From assembly GCF_004331465.1 (NCBI RefSeq), contig NZ_SJKB01000003.1:434001-498000 (forward strand): 64,000 bases of DNA. Reading direction: 5' to 3'. This document shows positions 44,096-52,452 of this stretch, one piece after another. This DNA is from Kribbella pittospori (GTDB lineage Bacteria > Actinomycetota > Actinomycetes > Propionibacteriales > Kribbellaceae). Position 1 is the first letter of the stretch, and every line of letters starts with the position of its first letter. The position numbers were made by a program, and so were the translations under genes. Under the pieces are notes generated by a model, which searched no databases, was not told the origin of the DNA, and saw only the letters and a program-made list of their open reading frames with translations.

Positions 44096-45196
44096 ATGCG
44101 CAGGCTCGAGCAGGCGGCGGTCGTGGCCCTCGTACTCGCTGTGGTTGTTGTGCCGACTGCGATCCACGGCTGGCCGACCACCGTCCTGGGGAACGTGTTC
44201 ACTGCCCTTCTGGTGGTGGGCGGACTCGCGCTGGTGTGGTGGCGGACTCACCCCCGTGCGGTCGCCGTCGTTGGTGGCCTGGTCTACCTGCTGACTGCCG
44301 TACTCGGCGACTACGGCTGGTTCCCTGATCCTTCGTTCGCGGTCCTGGCGTTGCTGACGGCAGTGACTGCGTTGGGCTGGTCCGGCCGGGCGGCGTCAGT
44401 GGCGGCGCTGGGGCTGGCGGCGTACCTGTTCGTCTTGTGGCTGGTGCTCGGCGACACCAGTGGGACCGCCTTGGTGATGTTCAGCGCGCCAGGGTTCCTC
44501 GCCGGCACCGTCCTGCGGCTGCGCCGGGAGACCGCGGATCGGCTCGCCGAGCGCGGCCGCGAGCTCGAGGAGGAGCGGGAGCTGTACGCCGAACTCGCGC
44601 TGCGCCACGAGCGTGCGCGGATCGCCTCGGAGCTGCACGACATCGTCGGGCACGCGATCAGCGTCATGGTCATCCAGGCCGCGGCCGGTCAGCGGCTGCT
44701 CGACCACGACCCGGTCCGGGCCAAGGAGGTCTTCGCCGCGATCGCCGAGTCGGCACGGCAGGGACGCGACGACCTGCGGCGGCTCGTTGATTTGCTCGGC
44801 GGCACCGAGGTGTCCGGACCGGATCTGTCACTGATCGAGGAGGTCGTGACCCGGGCCGCGCACGGAGGACTCGACGTGTCCTGCCGGTTCGAGGGGGAGT
44901 ACGACGGGTTGGCCGCTCCCACCGCGCATATCGCGTTCCGCGTCGTACAGGAGAGTCTGACGAACGCACTGCGCCACGCGCCTGGTGCCGCCGTACGAGT
45001 CCTGGTCAACGGCTCGGATCGGGCTCTGACCGTGTCCGTCGAGAACGACCACTCGACCCAGGAACCACCAGGACTGTCCGGCACCGGCCACGGCCTCGTC
45101 GGTCTCCGGGAACGCGTGCAGGACCTCGACGGCCACCTGCTCGCCGGCCCAACCTCCTGCGGCGGCTGGCAGGTCCAGGCCACCCTGCCGAACTGA
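44096..45196 (+). CDS. Sensor histidine kinase, NarL/DesK class
   Basis: A 366-aa membrane kinase. About six hydrophobic segments occupy residues 8-140, then a coiled linker and a complete HisKA_3 motif with His181 (RIASELHDIVGHAISVM). The ATPase domain has the N-box VVQESLTNALRHA and the G-box GTGHGLVGLRERVQDL. The ATG at 44096 is preferred over the GTG at 44090 because GGGAGG ends 5 nt before it. It follows the pseudo-kinase by 14 nt and probably phosphorylates the divergent response regulator (41532-42200). Confidence 0.9.
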   Translation: MRRLEQAAVVALVLAVVVVPTAIHGWPTTVLGNVFTALLVVGGLALVWWRTHPRAVAVVGGLVYLLTAVLGDYGWFPDPSFAVLALLTAVTALGWSGRAASVAALGLAAYLFVLWLVLGDTSGTALVMFSAPGFLAGTVLRLRRETADRLAERGRELEEERELYAELALRHERARIASELHDIVGHAISVMVIQAAAGQRLLDHDPVRAKEVFAAIAESARQGRDDLRRLVDLLGGTEVSGPDLSLIEEVVTRAAHGGLDVSCRFEGEYDGLAAPTAHIAFRVVQESLTNALRHAPGAAVRVLVNGSDRALTVSVENDHSTQEPPGLSGTGHGLVGLRERVQDLDGHLLAGPTSCGGWQVQATLPN

Positions 45197-45293
45197 GCCG
45201 GCTCTGACGGAGCGGTTCGGGCGGCTGATGCGTCAGACGGTCCTGCGGCTGGACCCGGCCGTGTGGTTGGGTTCTGGGCTGAAGGAGGTGGAC

Positions 45294-46574
45294 GTGGCGG
45301 GGTCAGGGGTCTTCTTGCTGTCCGTCGTGATCGTCGGTGCGGCCGGCATCATCTGGGCAATCGTCGCGCTCGTACGGCGGCAGCAGTACATCAAGTCGTT
45401 GCGGAGTCGCGGCTGGACGTTCGTGAACAGTCCGGCGTTCGATGCCGTGGGCCGGCTCGGCAATCCGCCGTTCGGGATGGGCTTCCGGCGCAAGCCGGAC
45501 GATCAGATCACCGGCCAGACAAGCTCCGGCCGGGCGTTCCAGGTCATCGAGTACGACACGGAGTACTGGTCGGGCTGGGTCGGGATGGTCACGCTGTCCC
45601 GCCGGCTGCCGGAGTTGTGGATCACCGGAGGTCAGACGCAGCCACGGTCCGGCGTCGAAGCAACCGTCATGCAGACGCCGGCGCACCTCGGGCAGGGCTG
45701 GCAGGTCGGTGCACTGGATCCGGCGTTCGCGGCAGCGGTGATGACGCCGCAGCTGTGTGAGCGGCTGACCGCGCTGGCCGCGGGCCGGCCGGGCGTGAAC
45801 CTCAGCATCGACGCCGACCAATTGGTTGTCCTGGATCCGCCGCGCAAGGACGTCGAGCTGCTCGGTCCCTGGCTGGAGCAACTCGCCACCGTCGCCGCGA
45901 CGATCGATGCCACCCCACTGGACCAGTGGATCCAGCCGGAACAGCCACCGCGGCTGACCTTCTACCACCACCCGGAGTGGTACTGGATCGGCGTCGACGA
46001 CAGCCTGCTGCAGGTCACTCCGGTGAATCGCTCCGGCCACGATCACAGCACCAGCGAGGTGATCCGCGGCCGTGACGGCGACGGTCCGCCGTTCGTCGCG
46101 TTCACACACCACTGGAAGACCACCCGTACCGAGACGTCCACCGACAGCGAGGGCCGGACCCATACCCGGACCGTGGTCGAGAACCACAGCGAACCGATCC
46201 TCGGCTTCCAGTTGCCGGCCCGGATGCCGTGGATCCAGGTCGCCCGGCGGGGCTTCGGCCGCGGCATCAGCTTCGAGAGCGAAGACTTCAACAACCAGTT
46301 CGCGGTCATCGCCCAGGACACCAAGTTCGCGTACGACGTCATCCACCCCCGCCAGATGGAATACCTGATGGCCAACCCACCGGCGTCGTTCCGGATCACC
46401 GACGATTGGGCCTGGTTCGCGCCAGGCACCCACAGCCATGGGGCCATCGCCCACAGCTCCGCCTTCCTCCGCGGCTTCCTGGCCCGCGTCCCGCGCTTCG
46501 TCTGGCGGAACCTCGGCCTCGCGGACTCGCCGTACCCGCCGCTCGACCCGGCTCCGACGCACAGCAGCCGCTGA
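45294..46574 (+). CDS. Membrane-anchored protein of unknown function (DUF3137-like C-terminus)
   Basis: A protein of about 426 aa with one N-terminal membrane helix (VFLLSVVIVGAAGIIWAIVALV) followed by a basic stop-transfer segment and a large cytosolic domain. The part ending GISFESEDFNNQFAVIAQDT and AYDVIHPRQMEYLMANPP resembles DUF3137 proteins, whose role is not known. The GTG at 45294 is selected because AAGGAGG ends 5 nt upstream; the frame is open to 45228. It follows the kinase by about 100 nt, so cotranscription is possible but not shown. No catalytic motif was recognised. Confidence 0.78.
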   Translation: MAGSGVFLLSVVIVGAAGIIWAIVALVRRQQYIKSLRSRGWTFVNSPAFDAVGRLGNPPFGMGFRRKPDDQITGQTSSGRAFQVIEYDTEYWSGWVGMVTLSRRLPELWITGGQTQPRSGVEATVMQTPAHLGQGWQVGALDPAFAAAVMTPQLCERLTALAAGRPGVNLSIDADQLVVLDPPRKDVELLGPWLEQLATVAATIDATPLDQWIQPEQPPRLTFYHHPEWYWIGVDDSLLQVTPVNRSGHDHSTSEVIRGRDGDGPPFVAFTHHWKTTRTETSTDSEGRTHTRTVVENHSEPILGFQLPARMPWIQVARRGFGRGISFESEDFNNQFAVIAQDTKFAYDVIHPRQMEYLMANPPASFRITDDWAWFAPGTHSHGAIAHSSAFLRGFLARVPRFVWRNLGLADSPYPPLDPAPTHSSR

Positions 46575-46609
46575 CAGACCGCCTTCATCACGGTTGGGTC
46601 ACGACGGAT

Positions 46610-46621
46610 CAACACGTGTTG
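46610..46621. promoter_or_regulatory. LacI-type operator O1
   Basis: CAACACGTGTTG is a perfect 12-bp palindrome. With its flank (GATC before) it matches the second site in reverse orientation at 14 of 15 positions. It overlaps a possible -35 (TTGCTC, 46619-46624) with CATGCT 18 nt downstream. Confidence 0.6.
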
Positions 46622-46664
46622 CTCGCGATGTGACCGGCGCGACATGCTGGCGGCTCCATCCACG

Positions 46665-46676
46665 CAACTCGTGTTG
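46665..46676. promoter_or_regulatory. LacI-type operator O2
   Basis: CAACTCGTGTTG, a one-mismatch copy of O1, lies 55 bp from it (centre to centre) and 12 nt before the lacI-like start at 46689. Two sites spaced about five helical turns apart suit looping by a LacI tetramer or binding by two dimers. Confidence 0.55.
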
Positions 46677-46688
46677 ATCGGAGGCGCG

Positions 46689-47735
46689 GTGACGGTGCGG
46701 CGCTCGGACGTGGCCCGGTTGGCGGGGACGTCGCCCTCGGTCGTGAGCTACGTGCTCAACGGCGGACCTCGTGGGGTCGCGGAGGAGACGCGGCAGCGGG
46801 TGCTGGCCGCGATCGAGCAGCTCGGCTACCGGCCGAACGGGATCGCCCGCTCACTGCGGATGGCCCGGACGATGACGCTCGGCCTGGTCGTCCCGGACAA
46901 CGCCAACCCCTACTTCGCCGAACTCGCCCGCGCGATCGAGGAGGAGTCGTTCGCCGAGGGATACACGTTGCTGATCGGCAACTCGTCCGAGGACGACGAC
47001 CGGCAGACGACGTACGTGCAGACCTTCCTGGCTCGTCAGGTCGACGGGTTGTTCCTGGTTCCGGCGCACGGTCCGCTGGGTTGCCTGGAGGATCTGCAGC
47101 GCGCGAAGACGCCGTGGGTCACGCTCGACCGTGCGGTGGAAGGGATCGCGCCGGCGGTGCTCGTCGACAACCACGGCGGTGCGTACGCCGCGACCCGGCA
47201 TCTGCTCGAACACGGCCGGCGGCGGATCGCCTGCCTGGCCGGCCCGCAGGACGTGATGCCCGCGATGGACCGGGTCGCCGGCTGGCGTTCGGCGCTGGCG
47301 GACGGCGGCATACAGCCGGATGCGATGACGCTGTGGCATGCGCCGTTCGGCCGGCAGGCCGGGTACAGCGCCGCCCGCACGATGCTCGCCGCGGACGAGC
47401 GGCCGGACGCGATCTTCGTGGCCAGCGACGAGCAGGCGATGGGTGTACTGCGTGCCGTCGCCGAACTCGGCCTGGTCTGTCCGGACGAGCTCGCGATCGC
47501 GTCGTTCGACGGTGTGGCCGCGGCCATGTACTCGACGCCGGGCCTGACCACGGTCCAGCAGCCGTTCCGCCTGCTGGCGCGGGCGGCGGTGAGCCACCTC
47601 GTGCAGCAACTCGGCCCGGGCGAGGTCGACGCGGACGAGGCGAGGACCGAGGTTCTGCCGGTGCAGCTGGTCCGTCGCGGGTCGTGCGGCTGCATCGACC
47701 CGACGGGCGGAGACGCACCCGAAACGGAGGACTGA
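46689..47735 (+). CDS. LacI family transcriptional repressor
   Basis: A 348-aa regulator. The N-terminal helix-turn-helix and hinge read RRSDVARLAGTSPSVVSYVLNG and GYRPNGIARSLRM. The sugar-binding domain follows (LGLVVPDNANPYFAELARAIEE, DAIFVASDEQAMGVLRA, LAIASFDG, LTTVQQPF). The GTG at 46689 is chosen because GGAGG lies 4 nt upstream; the longer frame back to 46644 would overlap operator O2. It is the first gene of a nine-gene operon and should repress it and itself through O1 and O2 until a sugar inducer binds. Confidence 0.93.
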   Translation: MTVRRSDVARLAGTSPSVVSYVLNGGPRGVAEETRQRVLAAIEQLGYRPNGIARSLRMARTMTLGLVVPDNANPYFAELARAIEEESFAEGYTLLIGNSSEDDDRQTTYVQTFLARQVDGLFLVPAHGPLGCLEDLQRAKTPWVTLDRAVEGIAPAVLVDNHGGAYAATRHLLEHGRRRIACLAGPQDVMPAMDRVAGWRSALADGGIQPDAMTLWHAPFGRQAGYSAARTMLAADERPDAIFVASDEQAMGVLRAVAELGLVCPDELAIASFDGVAAAMYSTPGLTTVQQPFRLLARAAVSHLVQQLGPGEVDADEARTEVLPVQLVRRGSCGCIDPTGGDAPETED

Positions 47736-47736
47736 G

Positions 47737-48126
47737 ATGCGTCGATCAGGACTGTGGCACCCGCGGCTGGCCGCGGTGGTGGCCGGTCTGCGACATACCG
47801 AGACGATCGTGCTCGCCGATCCCGGGCTGCCGGTGCCACCGGAGGTCGAGACGATCGACCTGGTCTGGGCCCGCGACGAGCCCGCGCTGCTGCCGGTGCT
47901 GGCCGCACTCACCGCCGAACTGGTGGTCGAGCAGGCGCTCATAGCCCAGGAGCTGACGGACTCGCGGTTGTTGCGAGGCCTCGACGAACACCTCGGCTCG
48001 GTCCCGCTGAAGCGGACCAGCCACGAAGACTTCAAAGTCGTCTGCCGGACCTCGCGGGCTGTCGTCCGCACCGGCGAGACCACGCCGTACGCCAATGTGA
48101 TCCTGACCGCGGGAGTGCCGTTCTGA
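47737..48126 (+). CDS. RbsD/FucU family sugar mutarotase
   Basis: A 129-aa enzyme that interconverts anomers or ring forms of a pentose or 6-deoxyhexose (D-ribose pyranase RbsD or L-fucose mutarotase FucU). The N-terminal HPRLAAVVAGLRHTETIVLADPGL includes the catalytic His region, and the C-terminal RTGETTPYANVILTAGVPF is the family hallmark. Sequence alone does not choose between ribose and fucose. A clear GGAGG precedes ATG 47737. It sits 1 nt after the LacI gene and overlaps the next gene by 1 nt (TGATG). Confidence 0.9.
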   Translation: MRRSGLWHPRLAAVVAGLRHTETIVLADPGLPVPPEVETIDLVWARDEPALLPVLAALTAELVVEQALIAQELTDSRLLRGLDEHLGSVPLKRTSHEDFKVVCRTSRAVVRTGETTPYANVILTAGVPF

Positions 48127-50150
48127 TGATTCCGGCTGACTACGAAGACCGGGTGTACGCCGGTGTGCTCGGCAAGGTGATCGCCGTCTACCTGGGCCGG
48201 CCGTTCGAGGGCTGGCGGTACCAGCGGATCGTCGACGAACTCGGCGACATCACCTACTACGTCAACGACCGTGCGGATCTGCCGCTGAAGAACCACCTGC
48301 TGGTGGTCACCGACGACGACATCAGCGGGACGCTGGTGTTCCCGCGGGCGCTGCGCGACCACGGCATCGAGCCGACCTCCGAGCAGGTCGGCCGGACCTG
48401 GCTCGACCAGATCGTCGAGGAACAGACGGTGCTGTGGTGGGGCGGGCTCGGCAACTCGACCGAGCACACGGCGTACCTGCGGATGAAGGCCGGCATCCTT
48501 CCGCCGGAGAGCGGTGCGATGGCGCGCAACGGTCAGGTGGTGGCCGAGCAGGTCGGTGCGCAGATCTTCGTCGAAGGTTTTGCGATGACGCGGCCGGGCG
48601 ATCCGCAGGCCGCGGCCGACCTGGCCGAGCGAGCGGCAAGAGTCAGCCACGACGGCGAGGCGATCCATGCCGCGCGGGTGGTCGCGGCCCTGGTCGCACA
48701 GTCGTTCGTGGAGCCGGACATGGATCGCTTGCTCGACACCGCCGTCACGCTGATTCCGAAGGACAGCCTGATCTACCGCGTCGTGGCCGACGTGCGCGAG
48801 TGGACGGCCGGCGGTGACTGGAAGGCGACCCGGGAACGGATCGAGGAGCGGTACGGCTATCACCTGTACGGCGGCAACTGTCACGTCATCCCGAACCACG
48901 CGACGATCATCAACGCCCTCGCGCACAGTGGCGGCGAGTTCGCCCAGGCGATGACGGTGGTCAACACATCCGGCTGGGACACCGACTCCAACGCCGGCAA
49001 CGTCGGCGCGATCTGTGGCGTCCGAGCTGGATTGGCCGGACTCGACGCCCGACGCGACTGGCGCGGTCCGATCGCCGACCGGCTCTACCTGCCGGCCGCC
49101 GACGGCGGATCCTGCATCACCGACGCGGCGCGCGAGGCGTTGACCCTCGCCGGACACGGCCGGACCTGGGCCGGCGAGCAACCGGTGGTCCCGAAGGACG
49201 GCGCCCGCTTCCATTTCACCTTCCCCGGCTCGGTCCAAGGCTTCACCGTTGCTGAAGGCAACGGCCAGATCGTGAACCAGGACGCCCGGCTGACAGTGCC
49301 GGGTGGAACGACGGTCAGCACACCCACCTTCATCCCACCCGAGGCTCTGGACATGCCGATCTACGGCCTGCTCGCGAGTCCCACTCTCTACACCGGGCAG
49401 ACCGTCACCGCCCACGTCGACGCGACGGACGACGCCGAGGTCGCGCTGACGATCACGGCGTACGACGAGAACGACGAGCTGAGCACTGTGTCCGGCCCCG
49501 CCACCGTGGTGTCGGCCGGTGCGTCGGCGGAGCTGGCCTACACCGTTCCGGACCTCGGAGGCAGGCCGGTCGCAGCTGTCGGTCTGTCTTCCTCGGGCAC
49601 CGTGCGGTTGGACCGCCTGACCTGGGAGGGTGCGCCCGATCTCACCCTGACACGGCCGGAAGGCGGGACAGTCTGGCGCCGGGCGTGGGTCTGCGCGGTC
49701 GACCGCTGGGACCCTCACTGGCCGGAGCCTTTCCGCATCGTGCAGAACCGGGGCACCGGCCTGCTCAGCCAGGGATCACGGGACTGGCAGAACTACACCG
49801 TCACCGCTGACGTGACTCCACACTTGGCGGCGTCAGCCGGCATCGCGGCTCGGGTCCAGGGGCTGCAGCGGTACTACGCGCTCGAACTGGCCGACCGGAA
49901 CACGGTCCGCCTCGTCCGGCACCACACCGTGCTCGCCAGCCGCGCGTACGACTGGGAGTACGGCCACACCTATCAGCTCGCCCTGACAGCGGACGGCGAC
50001 CGCCTCGTCGCCGCCGTCGACGGCGAGGCTCTGTTCGACCTCACCGACCCCACGTACGACTGCGGCGGCGTCGCGCTGGTGGTCACCGAAGGCCGGACAG
50101 CGACTCAGCAAGTCCGCATCACCCCCATCTCCCGCGAGGAGGAATCATGA
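48126..50150 (+). CDS. ADP-ribosylglycohydrolase (ARH/DraG) family protein with C-terminal beta-sandwich
   Basis: A 674-aa cytosolic protein. The first 340 or so residues have the all-helical ARH fold: metal-binding TDDD (62-65) and the second site GWDTDSNAGNVGA with Asp285 and Asp287. Classical ARH proteins remove ADP-ribose from proteins. The rest holds two beta-rich modules, the last (about 540-670; RDWQNYTVTADVTPHLAAS, YYALELADRNTVRLVR) resembling LamG/CBM-like jelly rolls. No signal peptide is seen. Set among RbsD/FucU, a sugar importer and sulfatases, it may act as a glycosidase on imported glycans; this is inference. Start overlaps RbsD stop by 1 nt. Confidence 0.88.
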   Translation: MIPADYEDRVYAGVLGKVIAVYLGRPFEGWRYQRIVDELGDITYYVNDRADLPLKNHLLVVTDDDISGTLVFPRALRDHGIEPTSEQVGRTWLDQIVEEQTVLWWGGLGNSTEHTAYLRMKAGILPPESGAMARNGQVVAEQVGAQIFVEGFAMTRPGDPQAAADLAERAARVSHDGEAIHAARVVAALVAQSFVEPDMDRLLDTAVTLIPKDSLIYRVVADVREWTAGGDWKATRERIEERYGYHLYGGNCHVIPNHATIINALAHSGGEFAQAMTVVNTSGWDTDSNAGNVGAICGVRAGLAGLDARRDWRGPIADRLYLPAADGGSCITDAAREALTLAGHGRTWAGEQPVVPKDGARFHFTFPGSVQGFTVAEGNGQIVNQDARLTVPGGTTVSTPTFIPPEALDMPIYGLLASPTLYTGQTVTAHVDATDDAEVALTITAYDENDELSTVSGPATVVSAGASAELAYTVPDLGGRPVAAVGLSSSGTVRLDRLTWEGAPDLTLTRPEGGTVWRRAWVCAVDRWDPHWPEPFRIVQNRGTGLLSQGSRDWQNYTVTADVTPHLAASAGIAARVQGLQRYYALELADRNTVRLVRHHTVLASRAYDWEYGHTYQLALTADGDRLVAAVDGEALFDLTDPTYDCGGVALVVTEGRTATQQVRITPISREEES

Positions 50151-51550
50151 CCGCACGTTCGTTCAGCCGCCGCCGCTTCCTGACCGGTGCGAGCCTGAGC
50201 GCGGCTGCCATCGCCGCGCCCGGTGTCCTCACCGCTTGTGGAGGCAGCGACGACAGTGGGGCCGGCTCGGGCAGCGGCAAGGTCGACCTGTGGCTCGACA
50301 TCCAGGGCGACGCGAACCAGAAGTACTTCAACGAGCAGGTCGCCGCCCTGTTCGAGAAGGCCAACCCGTCGGTCGATCTGAACACGACCTACTACAAGGG
50401 TGACGACCTGCGCCGGCTCGTGCAGACCGCGCTGCAGGCCAGGTCCGGGCCTGATGTGGTCCGCGGCCCGTCGGCCACCCAGACCCTGGCCTGGAGCAAG
50501 GCGCATGCGCTCGCGGACCTCACGCCGTACGCGGACAAGTACGGCTGGAAGGACAAGCTGTCGGCCTGGGCGATGAACGCGTTCACGACCGACGACAAGC
50601 TGTTCGCGCTGCCCATGCGGGTGGACACGATGATGCTCTACTTCAACAAGACGCTGTTCGCGTCGAAGGGCTGGAAGCAGCCCACGAACCGCGACGAACT
50701 CGAGGCACTGGCGGCCGAGGCGCATGGTCAAGGCATCACCGCCTTCGGCTCGTCGAACGTGGACTGGAAGGCCGCGGGCGAGTGGCTGATGACGGTGTTC
50801 TGGAACCACTACTCGGGTCCGGACGCCTTGCACCAGGCACTGTCCGGCGACATCAAGTTCACCGACCCGGTCTTCGTCGAGGCGGTCGAACTCGTGCAGA
50901 GCTACTTCGACAAGGGCTGGCTGGCCGGCGGCGTCGACAAGTACTTCGCCGTTCCCTCGCAGGAGATCGGTGCGAACTTCGGCAAGGGCAAGGTCGCGAT
51001 GATCCCGCAGGGCGGCTGGTTCATGAGCCAGGTCGGCCAGTACTTCGGTGCCAAGGCGAAGAACGACAACGAGTGGGACTGGATGCCGATCCCGGCGCTG
51101 CGGTCCGAGGTCAAGTACCCGTTGTTCGAACTGGGCATCGGCGGGTCGCTCGGGATCAACGAGGCCAGCAAGAACAAGGACGCCGCCGCCACGTTCATGA
51201 ACTGGTACTACGGTGACCGCGGCGCGGCCCTGAAGCGGATGGCCGACGTACCGGCGACGTACAACATCCCGATCGACTTCGCCGACGCCGACATCCCGAA
51301 GAAGATCGACCCTCGCTCGGCCCGCGTGCTGACCTCGCTGAACAAGGCGGTCTCGACGGGTGACTACGGGTACGTCACGTGGACCTGGTGGCCGCCGAAG
51401 ACGGACGTGTACGTCTACGAGGGGCTCGAGCAGGTGCTGACCAAGAAGATCAAGGCGGCCGACTACTGCAATGAACTCGACCGGCTCTTCACCAAGGAGA
51501 AGGCCGACGGCACCATCCCCGCCCTGCCCGCCCAGGGCCCGGCCAAATGA
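50147..51550 (+). CDS. Sugar ABC transporter substrate-binding lipoprotein (family 1)
   Basis: A 467-aa extracellular binding protein. A twin-arginine motif (SRRRFLTGAS) and a lipobox ending at Cys31 (GVLTACGG) indicate Tat export and lipid anchoring. The body fits family 1 sugar binders (LWLDIQGDANQKYFNEQVAA, LPMRVDTMMLYFNKTLF, GKGKVAMIPQGGWF). It overlaps the ARH-family gene by 4 nt and the first permease by 4 nt, and so supplies the operon with its extracellular specificity. Confidence 0.93.
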   Translation: MTARSFSRRRFLTGASLSAAAIAAPGVLTACGGSDDSGAGSGSGKVDLWLDIQGDANQKYFNEQVAALFEKANPSVDLNTTYYKGDDLRRLVQTALQARSGPDVVRGPSATQTLAWSKAHALADLTPYADKYGWKDKLSAWAMNAFTTDDKLFALPMRVDTMMLYFNKTLFASKGWKQPTNRDELEALAAEAHGQGITAFGSSNVDWKAAGEWLMTVFWNHYSGPDALHQALSGDIKFTDPVFVEAVELVQSYFDKGWLAGGVDKYFAVPSQEIGANFGKGKVAMIPQGGWFMSQVGQYFGAKAKNDNEWDWMPIPALRSEVKYPLFELGIGGSLGINEASKNKDAAATFMNWYYGDRGAALKRMADVPATYNIPIDFADADIPKKIDPRSARVLTSLNKAVSTGDYGYVTWTWWPPKTDVYVYEGLEQVLTKKIKAADYCNELDRLFTKEKADGTIPALPAQGPAK

Positions 51551-52452
51551 CGACCGCCGTCGCCGGCACCGCCGTACGGGCGCCCGGCGCCGCTCGTGCG
51601 CGGCGCCGGTCGGCGGTGATCGGCTGGGCCTTCCTGGCACCGCTGCTGCTGCTCAACCTGGTGGTGGTGCTCGGTCCGTCGATCGCGACGGTGTACTACT
51701 CGCTCACCGACTGGTCCGGGCTCGGGCCGGCCGAGTTCATCGGCCTGGAGAACTACACCAAGGCGTTCACCGACCCCGATGTCCATCAGGCCCTGCTGCA
51801 CAACGTGATCTGGTTCGTGCTGTTCGGTTCGGTGCCGATGGCAATGGGTCTGCTGGGCGCCTACCTGCTCAGCCAGGTCCGTCGCCTCCAGGTCCTGTTC
51901 CGTGCGCTCTACTTCATTCCGTACGTCGTGGCCAGCGTGGTCAACGCAGCGGTCTGGAAGATGTTGCTGTCGCCAACGAGTGGGATCGGCCACCAGTTCG
52001 GGATCGATCATTCGTGGCTCGGTGACACCGCGACGTCGCTGGTCAGTGTGAACTTCGTCGTCGACTGGCACTTCTGGGGTTTCCTCGCGGTGATCTTCCT
52101 GGCCGCGATGCAGGGCATCGACCCGCAGTTGTACGACGCGGCCAGTGTGGACGGCGCCGGCAAGTGGCAGCAGTTCCTCTCGGTCACGCTGCCCGGCATC
52201 CGCCCGACGATGATCTTCGTGATCCTGATGACGGTGATCTGGACGCTCAAGGCGTTCGACTACATCTTCATCATGACCCAGGGCGGTCCGGCCGGGTCCA
52301 GCGAAGTGGTCTCGACGCTGATGTACAAGCAGGCCTTCAACGAGTACTCCGCCGGGTACGCCGCCGCACTCGGACTGTCGATGACCGCCATCACCGCCGT
52401 GATCCTGGCCGTCTACCAGTACCTGCGCAAGAAGGGATGGGAGGACGAGTGA
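51547..52452 (+). CDS. Sugar ABC transporter permease, MalF/UgpA-like
   Basis: A 301-aa membrane component with six hydrophobic segments (VIGWAFLAPLLLLNLVVVLG first) and an EAA loop at IDPQLYDAASVDGAGKWQ. It overlaps the binding protein and second permease genes by 4 nt each. The ATPase is not encoded in the operon, so a shared one is expected elsewhere. Confidence 0.93.
   Translation: MTTAVAGTAVRAPGAARARRRSAVIGWAFLAPLLLLNLVVVLGPSIATVYYSLTDWSGLGPAEFIGLENYTKAFTDPDVHQALLHNVIWFVLFGSVPMAMGLLGAYLLSQVRRLQVLFRALYFIPYVVASVVNAAVWKMLLSPTSGIGHQFGIDHSWLGDTATSLVSVNFVVDWHFWGFLAVIFLAAMQGIDPQLYDAASVDGAGKWQQFLSVTLPGIRPTMIFVILMTVIWTLKAFDYIFIMTQGGPAGSSEVVSTLMYKQAFNEYSAGYAAALGLSMTAITAVILAVYQYLRKKGWEDE

Noticed and set aside
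46851..49718. A 955-codon open frame on the minus strand opposite the LacI, RbsD and ARH genes
   Set aside because: The product is low-complexity Arg/Gly/Val-rich, and the opposite strand has three recognisable coupled genes. Long antisense frames are expected in high-GC DNA.
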